A DNA stretch of 64,000 bases, taken from contig JBGCEO010000088.1 of NCBI GenBank assembly GCA_045106475.1, positions 1 to 64,000 on the forward strand, given 5' to 3'. The position numbers and the translations under genes were made by a program. Of the stretch, positions 1 to 7,481 are shown one piece after another. Within the stretch, counting starts at the first letter, position 1. Each line of letters opens with the position of its first letter. The notes under the pieces are model-generated. The model saw only the letters and a program-made list of their open reading frames with translations. It had not been told where the DNA came from and did no database searches. Source of the DNA: Granulosicoccus sp045106475. GTDB lineage: Bacteria > Pseudomonadota > Gammaproteobacteria > Granulosicoccales > Granulosicoccaceae.

Positions 1-3000
1 TCGCTAGTGCAGACACAGCCAATGTCATTAATGTTAACAGTGTGCCCACCGGCACAGTCACTGTAGACAACATAACCCCGAGCGAGGGTGACGTGCTCAG
101 CGCATCAAATACCCTTGTTGATGCGGACGGTCTGGGTGTCATCAGTTATCAATGGCAGCGTGGCACAGCAAACATTGCCGGGGCAACAGCGGCAACGTAT
201 ACAACTGTTCAAGCTGATGTGGGTGCAGCGATCCGAGTTATTGCAAGCTATACCGATGGACAAGGAACAGCCGAGAGTGTCACCAGTGCAGACACAGCCA
301 ATGTGGTGAATGTGAACGATGCACCTACCGGTACAGTCACTGTAGACAACATGACCCCAAACGAAGGTGACGTGTTGACCGCATCAAATACCTTGGCTGA
401 TGCGGATGGTCTGGGTGTCATCATTTATCAATGGCAGCGTGGCGGGGTAAACATTGCCGGAGCAACGGCTGCAACGTACACAACTGTTCAAGCTGATGTC
501 GGTGCACCGATGCGAGTTATTGCAAGCTATACGGATGGAGAAGGAACGGCCGAGAGTGTCACCAGTGCGGCCACAGCCAATGTGGTGAATGTGAATGATC
601 TATCTACCGGTACAGTCACTGTAGACAATATGACCCCGAGCGAGGGTGACGTGCTAACCGCATCAAATACCCTGGCTGATGCGGACGGTCTGGGTGTCAT
701 CAGCTACCAGTGGCAACGTGGCGGGGTGGACATTGCTGGAGCAACAGCGGCAACGTATACAACTGTTCAAGCTGATGTCGGCGCAGCGATACGAGTTATT
801 GCAAGCTATACTGATGGACAAGGAACGGCCGAGAGCGTCGCTAGTGTTGCCACGGCTAATGTCGTGAATGTGAATGATGCGCCTACTGGTACGGTCATCG
901 TAGACAACGTAACACCGATCGAAGGTGACGTGCTTAGTGCATCAAATACCCTTGCTGATGCGGATGGTCTGGGTGTCATCAGCTACCAATGGCAGCGTGG
1001 CGGGGTAAACATTGCTGGAGCAACGGCTGCAACGTACACAACTGTTCAAGCTGATGTCGGTGCACCGATACGAGTATTGGCTAGTTATACTGACACACAG
1101 GGAACAACCGAGAGCGTCAATAGTGCTGCCACAGCCAATGTAGTGAATGTGAATGATGCACCCACTGGTGCAGTCACCATTGATAACTCAACGCCTACTG
1201 AGGGTGATGTACTCACTGTCTCCAACACCCTAGCTGATGAAGATGGTCTAGGTGCTATCAGTTATCAATGGCAGCGTGGCGGGTTAAACATTGCCGGGGC
1301 AACAGCGGCAACGTACATCACCACTCAAGCTGATGTCGGAGCGCCGATGGGTGTCGTTGCCAGCTATGTTGATTTACTTGGCACGTCAGAGAGCATTTCC
1401 GCTGCTGACACGGCTCCAGTGGCTGAGCAGGCGGTGCCAACTGTTATAGGGGGCGAGCTCGATTATACTGGTAGCGAAGGTGATTCTGCTGTCGGGGTGC
1501 TGACAATTACGGATGTAGCTGGAAACGTTGTAGAGAGTTCGTTTGGTATTGTTGCACAACCAACTAATGGCATTGCATCTATCGATCCGGATAGTGGTAG
1601 CTGGATTTTTACGCCGTCAGATCCAAACTGGTTCGGTAGTGATAACTTTACCGTTGAGATCCTTAGTGAAAACGGTATCGTCAATCTGCATACTGTCGAT
1701 GTGTCGCTAGTTAGCGTAAACGACATTCCTCTCATTGGCGGCATTGAAAGTGGGACGATTACTGAGGATGCCACCCTGTTGGGTAACGAGATTGTTGTTG
1801 CCGGCGAGCTAACTATCTCCGATTCGGATATTGGTGAATCAAGCTTTCAAACAGAGCAGATCGTCGCAGCTTTTGGGACGTTTTCTATAGACGCTGCGGG
1901 AAACTGGACATATTCAGCGGACAATAATCAGCCGGATATTCAGCGCTTGGATACCGGCCAAACTTTAAGTGAGGAGTTAACAGTAACTACGTTTGACGGT
2001 AGCACACACACAATACGTGTAAATATAAATGGTGCGGAAGATGATCCCGTCATCGCAGGTATTGTTGAAGGTTTTGTTACTAGAGGAGAAGCTTCCGTAT
2101 ACAGTAATTCTTTGACTATTAGTGATATTGATTCAGCCGATAATCCTATTAGTTTCTCAAATGAAGAAAACGCTTTGGGCGACAACGGATTTGGATTTTT
2201 TACATTGAGATCGGAAACTTGGACCTATACACTCAACGACAATCATCCCGCGGTGCTGGGGCTAGGTGCGCATGAGACTCTGAGTGACACATATACATTC
2301 CTGGCATCAGATGGTAGTAGCCAGATCGTATCGATCACAATTCTGAACGACCCTGCTCCATCAGTTGCCATGGCGCTTCCAGAAATCACAGTGACTGTTG
2401 ACCAGGAGGTGTTGGTCGACACTAATGATATGAATCAAGAGACTAATTCGGAAACCGATTCAATGGAAGGCGAATTTTCTGAAGCGCCCGCTGAGAGCTC
2501 TGTTGTAACGGTAAACGTTCCCAGTGAAAATGAAGAGATAGCTGACACACCTCAGTTCTCTAACAATCCTCAACCAATTCTGATTTACCAGGAAGAAGCT
2601 ACACCGCGTTCAGATACAGAAAGAAAGGTCACAAACCGGACTGAGTATTCGGCACCCGCACCCATTACGGATTTGCTAGCTTTCGATCTTTTACTCGATT
2701 CAGTACAAGGTTTGGAACAGTCTGATCAATACGCAGCTATTGAATCCGAAAGAGTGACAAGAGAGAGTTTTCGTCGCGGTGTTCAAACGATGCGTGAAGA
2801 AATGACTGATGCAGCTAATGAAGAGGGCCGTTCAGAACAGATCGCTGATTTGGTACTTCGCGTATCTGGTGTGTCACTTTCCGCCGGATCACTTGCCTGG
2901 TTGTTGCAGAGTGGCAGTCTTTTTGCCAGTGCTCTGTCATCAATACCTACATGGCAAGGGTTTGATCCTTTGCCTGTGTTAGCTAAGCAGAATAAACGAC

Positions 3001-3128
3001 GAAGGTGGGGATTCAGAAAGCGAATTGAAGCTGAAGATAGAGAAGAGAGGGAGGCAGGTCGAATCTTAGATTCAGTTAACCATTTAGGTTCTTACAGCTC
3101 TCAGCAGAACAGAGAGGGTAGCTTATGA
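1..3128 (+). CDS. Large repeat adhesin, 3' part (5' end outside window)
   Basis: The reading frame is open to the left edge, so the GTG at 42 is not the real start. Visible order: five 93-residue Ig-like repeats with a conserved YQWQR core (45-1439), a cadherin/tandem-95-like domain (about 1440-1730), two VCBS-like domains (about 1735-2350), an acidic Ser/Glu/Thr-rich linker, one hydrophobic helix (about 2870-2950), then WQGFDPLPVL and a strongly charged tail of about 50 residues. Such repeat proteins are usually surface adhesins or biofilm scaffolds. The C-terminal helix followed by a basic tail suggests anchoring in the inner membrane with the tail in the cytoplasm (inference). There is no RTX repeat or obvious type I secretion signal at the C-terminus. 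The stop overlaps the start of the downstream cyclase by ATGA, which implies translational coupling. Confidence 0.85.
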   Translation, partial: ASADTANVINVNSVPTGTVTVDNITPSEGDVLSASNTLVDADGLGVISYQWQRGTANIAGATAATYTTVQADVGAAIRVIASYTDGQGTAESVTSADTANVVNVNDAPTGTVTVDNMTPNEGDVLTASNTLADADGLGVIIYQWQRGGVNIAGATAATYTTVQADVGAPMRVIASYTDGEGTAESVTSAATANVVNVNDLSTGTVTVDNMTPSEGDVLTASNTLADADGLGVISYQWQRGGVDIAGATAATYTTVQADVGAAIRVIASYTDGQGTAESVASVATANVVNVNDAPTGTVIVDNVTPIEGDVLSASNTLADADGLGVISYQWQRGGVNIAGATAATYTTVQADVGAPIRVLASYTDTQGTTESVNSAATANVVNVNDAPTGAVTIDNSTPTEGDVLTVSNTLADEDGLGAISYQWQRGGLNIAGATAATYITTQADVGAPMGVVASYVDLLGTSESISAADTAPVAEQAVPTVIGGELDYTGSEGDSAVGVLTITDVAGNVVESSFGIVAQPTNGIASIDPDSGSWIFTPSDPNWFGSDNFTVEILSENGIVNLHTVDVSLVSVNDIPLIGGIESGTITEDATLLGNEIVVAGELTISDSDIGESSFQTEQIVAAFGTFSIDAAGNWTYSADNNQPDIQRLDTGQTLSEELTVTTFDGSTHTIRVNINGAEDDPVIAGIVEGFVTRGEASVYSNSLTISDIDSADNPISFSNEENALGDNGFGFFTLRSETWTYTLNDNHPAVLGLGAHETLSDTYTFLASDGSSQIVSITILNDPAPSVAMALPEITVTVDQEVLVDTNDMNQETNSETDSMEGEFSEAPAESSVVTVNVPSENEEIADTPQFSNNPQPILIYQEEATPRSDTERKVTNRTEYSAPAPITDLLAFDLLLDSVQGLEQSDQYAAIESERVTRESFRRGVQTMREEMTDAANEEGRSEQIADLVLRVSGVSLSAGSLAWLLQSGSLFASALSSIPTWQGFDPLPVLAKQNKRRRWGFRKRIEAEDREEREAGRILDSVNHLGSYSSQQNREGSL
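45..1439 (+). repeat. Five in-frame 279-bp tandem repeats
   Basis: Units begin at 45, 324, 603, 882 and 1161, an exact 279-bp (93-codon) period. Each unit starts at PTG-V-DN and carries EGDVL, DADGLG, YQWQR, AGATAATY and QADVGA blocks. Units 1-4 are nearly identical at nucleotide level and unit 5 has diverged more, so the array probably expanded by recent recombination. The frame left of 45 ends like another unit, so the array continues outside the window. Confidence 0.95.
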
Positions 3129-4639
3129 CACCGGCAATAAGAATCAGTTTGGGAATTGTCGCTATGACCGCTAGCATGATATTTGCGGCCGATTGGATTC
3201 TTGGAATATTCCCTGATCCCAATGTTTCCGCGTTAGAAGAACGTCAGGATCTGTCAGAGGCTCTGGGTATGCAGTTCTCGGGGTTGATCATTGAAAATAA
3301 AGTAGCTGAAATAAGGTTGGCTATGGATGAGGTGGTAAAGCATACTCCTGACTTAATGTCCGTAGGCTTAAATAAGGCCAGTGGCGAGGTTGTAGCCGCG
3401 ACCGGGAACCATACAACTTTGTGGGATGAGAGCAAGGCCACTCGCTCTACGCCCCAGCAAGTGATGATTCCAATGTTTCAGGGTCAAACGCAATGGGCAG
3501 TGCTTCAACTTAAATTTTCTGCACTACCCTATTCGGGATTTCTGGGTCTTCTGGCAACTCCTCTTTACAAGCTTGTTGCTGTGATAGTCGGATTTGGTTT
3601 TCTCGTTTACCTACTGTATCTGTCTCGAACACTGCGTTACCTTGATCCCAGTGCGGCGATACCCAGTAGAGTTCGCGCAGCGCTTGATCAACTTGTGGAG
3701 GGGGTGATTATTCTTGATCACAATCAAAAAATCGTGCTCGCTAACGCAGCATTTGCAAGTCAAATGGAGGTGGCACCAGAGGATCTTCTTGGGGTTGATC
3801 CCGGTAGTTTGCCATGGGTGTTAAATGATTCTGAAGGATCAACAGCTCTTCCATGGGAAGCCGCCATTCGCTTTGGATCGCGAATAACCGACGAAAGGCT
3901 GGAACTGCAATCTCCCAATCTGGGAATTCGCGTTTTGACGGCCAATATTTCTCCAATAACTGATGGAGGTGGTAAGCAACGCGGAGTGCTGGCTAGTTTT
4001 AACGATATTAGTGAGCTGGAAACCACGAACAAGGGGCTTAGAGATACCCTAAAAAATCTTGAAACCGCACATGCAGCTGTGCGTAACAAGAATGAAGAAC
4101 TTTATCGGCTTGCGACCATAGATCCACTAACCGAATGTTTCAACCGTCGTGCATTTTTTGAAAAACTCGAAACCGAATTTGAACTTGCATCACGCGAAGA
4201 ACTCAAGCTGAGCGTCATCATGGCAGACATCGATCATTTCAAAAAAATTAATGATAGTTATGGTCATGCTACAGGCGATATTGTTATCAAGGATATGGCT
4301 AGGGTTCTGGTCGAGTCAGTAGGACCGAACGATTATGTTGGACGTTATGGGGGGGAAGAATTTTGTGTGGTTTTGGTGGGTGCAGACGAAAATGCTGCCA
4401 TTGAGCGCAGTAATCTGGCCAGAATCAAATTTGAGAATCTGTACGTGTCCAGCGACAGTGCTACCAAAGGGCGTATCGTAACGGCAAGTTTTGGCGTTTC
4501 ATGTATCGGCTTTGGCGCAAAGGATGTTTCAGATCTCCTCAATCAGGCAGATCAGGCTCTGTATGACTCAAAAAAGAGAAGTCGAAACTGCGTGACAAGC
4601 TGGGTAACCATTAACAACACTATCCGTAAAGCGAGTTGA
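3125..4639 (+). CDS. Membrane PAS-GGDEF diguanylate cyclase
   Basis: This 504-residue protein should make cyclic di-GMP from two GTP. An N-terminal membrane helix (about residues 5-27) and a second one (about 147-165) bracket a periplasmic sensing segment of about 120 residues. A PAS domain (about 180-300), a short coiled coil and a C-terminal GGDEF domain (about 330-495) follow. The active-site signature is GGEEF, so the enzyme is predicted to be active. The residues before it read GPND, so the first Arg of the RxxD product-inhibition site is missing. It starts inside the stop of the adhesin gene (ATGA) and ends one base before the phosphodiesterase start. This makes it the middle gene of a three-gene operon and suggests it controls that adhesin or senses its state. 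Confidence 0.9.
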   Translation: MTPAIRISLGIVAMTASMIFAADWILGIFPDPNVSALEERQDLSEALGMQFSGLIIENKVAEIRLAMDEVVKHTPDLMSVGLNKASGEVVAATGNHTTLWDESKATRSTPQQVMIPMFQGQTQWAVLQLKFSALPYSGFLGLLATPLYKLVAVIVGFGFLVYLLYLSRTLRYLDPSAAIPSRVRAALDQLVEGVIILDHNQKIVLANAAFASQMEVAPEDLLGVDPGSLPWVLNDSEGSTALPWEAAIRFGSRITDERLELQSPNLGIRVLTANISPITDGGGKQRGVLASFNDISELETTNKGLRDTLKNLETAHAAVRNKNEELYRLATIDPLTECFNRRAFFEKLETEFELASREELKLSVIMADIDHFKKINDSYGHATGDIVIKDMARVLVESVGPNDYVGRYGGEEFCVVLVGADENAAIERSNLARIKFENLYVSSDSATKGRIVTASFGVSCIGFGAKDVSDLLNQADQALYDSKKRSRNCVTSWVTINNTIRKAS

Positions 4640-4640
4640 T

Positions 4641-5924
4641 ATGGCGAATCCTGCTCAAAATATTGAACACACTCTGACAGAGATAGGCTCTGTGATCAGA
4701 GCGCAATCCAACTCGATCAGATTTCTGGCTGGGACAAAAATATTCGACATGGGGGATCCTGGGGATTTCGCCTATATGATCGATACCGGGTATGTTGAAA
4801 TATCCTCGATTTCTGCAGGCAGTAAGAACATTCTGGCCGTACTTGGACCTGGAGAGATCTTTGGCGAGATGGCACTGATTGATGGCCGACCACGCTGTGC
4901 CACTGCGCTTGCAATGCATGCAGTAAAGTTGATTCCGATTCCGAGAGATCAGCTACTACAGGAACTTGATCTTGCCAGTCCCATAGCAAGAATCATAACG
5001 ATTGCTTCGATTAGCCGGTTACGAGCTTTGCAGATGGCCGGTCAGCCCGAGCCAGATCAGAATACTATAACGGTGGCGAAACCTCATCAGGAAGCTGGAG
5101 TCATCGACGCTGTACGCATGAGTGCATCTCAGCAACTTAAGTTACGATTTGATCTGGAACGTGCCATCGCAAAAGAGCAGTTCTCTCTTGTTTATCAACC
5201 GATACTATCTCTAAACGATGGGCGGTTGGCAGGAATCGAAGCTTTGGTGCGTTGGCCGAACTCAACAGGACCAGTGGTTATGCCGGACAAGTTTATTCCG
5301 ATTGCCGAACAATCTGGAATGATTGTTCCATTGGGGAGCTGGGTGCTCAAAAGCGCATTACAAGCACTTACGCTGATGGAACAAAAGCTATCGCGTGAAC
5401 ACCCCGATAGTTCTGGGATTTTCGTAAGTGTTAATGTGTCTCCGCGACAGTTGGAAAATGAAGAAAACGTTGAACAACTTGCAACGCTTATTGAGAGATC
5501 AACAATCAATCCAGATCGGATAAAACTTGAAATAACCGAACAGGCACTTCTTCTTGATCCACGAATGGCAACTATTGGGCTTGCACGTTTAAAGGCAACA
5601 GGTGCTTCTATAGCAATTGACGATTTTGGAACGGGCTATTCGAGTCTGAGCTATCTGCATCGATTTCCTCTGGACACATTAAAAATTGATAGAAGTTTTA
5701 TTAGTCGAATTGTAGAAGATAAAAATCGTCAGCGTATTGTTGCAGCAATAATAAGTCTAGCTCGTGAACTTGATTTGGACGTCGTTGCAGAGGGTGTTGA
5801 AGAATTGGATGAAGCCAATTGGCTACGCTCCCAAGCTTGTAGTTATGCTCAAGGGTACTTGATTTCAAAACCTGTTCCTATTGGTACAGCCATGGGTTTC
5901 CTTGATCGTCATTTTGAGTTCTAG
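4641..5924 (+). CDS. cNMP-binding domain plus EAL c-di-GMP phosphodiesterase
   Basis: This 427-residue cytoplasmic protein has an N-terminal Crp-type cyclic-nucleotide-binding fold (about residues 25-125, with GEIFGEMALIDGRPRCATA matching the phosphate-binding cassette). A full EAL domain follows (about 165-420). The catalytic signatures are present: EALVRW, NVSPRQL, EITE, DDFGTGYSSL, LKID and AEGVEE, so hydrolysis of c-di-GMP to pGpG is expected. No GGDEF domain is attached. It follows the diguanylate cyclase by one base, so synthase and hydrolase are co-expressed with the adhesin. The N-terminal domain suggests that cAMP or cGMP gates phosphodiesterase activity, although cNMP folds can also act without ligand. 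Confidence 0.9.
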   Translation: MANPAQNIEHTLTEIGSVIRAQSNSIRFLAGTKIFDMGDPGDFAYMIDTGYVEISSISAGSKNILAVLGPGEIFGEMALIDGRPRCATALAMHAVKLIPIPRDQLLQELDLASPIARIITIASISRLRALQMAGQPEPDQNTITVAKPHQEAGVIDAVRMSASQQLKLRFDLERAIAKEQFSLVYQPILSLNDGRLAGIEALVRWPNSTGPVVMPDKFIPIAEQSGMIVPLGSWVLKSALQALTLMEQKLSREHPDSSGIFVSVNVSPRQLENEENVEQLATLIERSTINPDRIKLEITEQALLLDPRMATIGLARLKATGASIAIDDFGTGYSSLSYLHRFPLDTLKIDRSFISRIVEDKNRQRIVAAIISLARELDLDVVAEGVEELDEANWLRSQACSYAQGYLISKPVPIGTAMGFLDRHFEF

Positions 5925-6034
5925 CTTGCCTCTGCTAAAGCTCGAGCGTTCCGGTTCTCTGGGCGAAGTCATAACTAGCCGGTATCTGTTTCGCTGTGGT
6001 ATGTTCCAACCTATTCGTGGGAGCAGTCTATTCT

Positions 6035-7234
6035 ATGAGAAAAACAGCTACTGATATTTTGTTTCAGCCTCTGGCACTACGCAACGGGATGACATTGAAA
6101 AATCGCATCGTGAAATCTGCGATGTCAGATTCTTTGGGTGATGGCCAAGGTAATCCTACAAACACACAGATACGTCTTTATGAGCGTTGGGCAGAAGGAG
6201 GCGCTGCTGCGCTGATAGTTGGTGAGGTTCAGGGTTCATCTGATTTTGCAGAAAAGCCGGGCAATCTATTGCTTCGAGCAGACTCTAATCTGGAAAAATA
6301 CAGAGAACTAGCAAGAAGAGGTCAGCGCAATGGAGCAAAGCTCTTGCTTCAACTTGGGCATGCAGGTGCAATGGCACATCCTCCGATAAGCACTCCAAAA
6401 GGCCCCAGTGCTATAAACGTTCCGGGGCTTAGTTGCAGCGCTCTCTCTATTGAGGAAATAAGTAAACTGCCTTCTGAGTTTGCTCACACTGCCAAGCTCG
6501 CTAAAGAACTCGGGTTTGCTGGCGTGCAGATACATGCTGCACATGGTTTTCTGTTGAGTCAGTTTCTGTCGCCATTGTTTAACCAACGTGAAGATTTATA
6601 CGGTGGTTCGATAGATTCACGAATGAGAATATTGATTGAAGTAGTTGATGCGGTGCAAGACGCAGTTGGTTCAAATTTCATGGTATTTGTGAAACTAAAC
6701 GCAACCGATCAGATAGATGGTGGATTGGAAGAAGAGGATGCACTCGCAGTAATATCAGCACTTGATCATAGTGGTATTGATCTTATTGATGTGAGTGGCG
6801 GTACTTATTTTCCAGGCGCAAAATCAGCTTCCGATAGTACGGGAACAGGACCGTATTTCATGGAGTTTGCTAAAAGGGCGCGTGAAATTACCAAGAAACC
6901 ACTAATGGTTACCGGTGGTTTTAAGAGCTACGAGCAAGCCGTGAACGCGATCTCAAGTGGCTATGCCGATGCAGTTGGCTTGGCACGCACCCTTGTGCTT
7001 GATCCAGAACTACCAAAGCGCTGGCTTGAACATGGCGGACATGCTGATCCCGATTTTCCTCAGTTTGAGTCCCCGCCTGAGGGTGCTATAACCGCCTGGT
7101 ATACGATGAGAATTACTCAATTGGGAGAAGATAACGAATCTGATGAAATAAGAGATTTACAAGAAGTTGTCGAAAGTTATGAAGCGCGAGATAGAGAGCG
7201 TAGCAAGCGCTGGAATGAACGATTTAACTGTTAG
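6035..7234 (+). CDS. NADH:flavin oxidoreductase, old yellow enzyme family
   Basis: A single FMN-binding TIM barrel of 399 residues. Recognisable blocks are the N-terminal ILFQPLALRNGMTLKNRIV strand, QLGHAGA, HAAHGFLLSQFLSP followed by YGGS, and VTGGF near the C-terminus. Members reduce activated C=C bonds with NAD(P)H. The C-terminal FeS/FAD module of 2,4-dienoyl-CoA reductase is absent, so this is a short ene-reductase-like form. The frame extends back to a GTG at 5996, but I prefer the ATG at 6035 because homology begins just after it and GGGAG lies upstream. It stands alone between the c-di-GMP operon and a chemoreceptor. Its substrate cannot be told from sequence. Confidence 0.85.
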   Translation: MRKTATDILFQPLALRNGMTLKNRIVKSAMSDSLGDGQGNPTNTQIRLYERWAEGGAAALIVGEVQGSSDFAEKPGNLLLRADSNLEKYRELARRGQRNGAKLLLQLGHAGAMAHPPISTPKGPSAINVPGLSCSALSIEEISKLPSEFAHTAKLAKELGFAGVQIHAAHGFLLSQFLSPLFNQREDLYGGSIDSRMRILIEVVDAVQDAVGSNFMVFVKLNATDQIDGGLEEEDALAVISALDHSGIDLIDVSGGTYFPGAKSASDSTGTGPYFMEFAKRAREITKKPLMVTGGFKSYEQAVNAISSGYADAVGLARTLVLDPELPKRWLEHGGHADPDFPQFESPPEGAITAWYTMRITQLGEDNESDEIRDLQEVVESYEARDRERSKRWNERFNC

Positions 7235-7481
7235 CTTGTAGAACCAGATGAAGACTACCTGAGCTTTTTAGAGTGCGTAACGGCATGGGCTCAATTTGTT
7301 AGTTCTCTTATTACATAGTATCTATAAAGGACTGGTTTCCGCGAGTCGATATCAGATTTAATTGAATGCCCATTGTGCAGTTTGCAGGCTCTGACATCGG
7401 TTTAAATGGCCATGCAGGAATACGAAGGGTAGATTGATATCTGTGGTTCTGACGAGCGAGAAGTAGAGGCAAGTTACAAAG
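7235..7481. other. Intergenic region before chemoreceptor
   Basis: No coding frame, tRNA or strong hairpin is visible in these 247 bp. It presumably carries the terminator of the oxidoreductase gene and the promoter of the chemoreceptor gene. I could not assign a convincing -35/-10 pair. Confidence 0.5.

Noticed and set aside
45..1439. CRISPR-like array
   Set aside because: The 279-bp units are coding, adjacent without spacers, and translate to Ig-like domains.
7235..7481. c-di-GMP riboswitch before the chemoreceptor
   Set aside because: The region follows c-di-GMP genes, but I could not find the GEMM core helices or tetraloop pattern.
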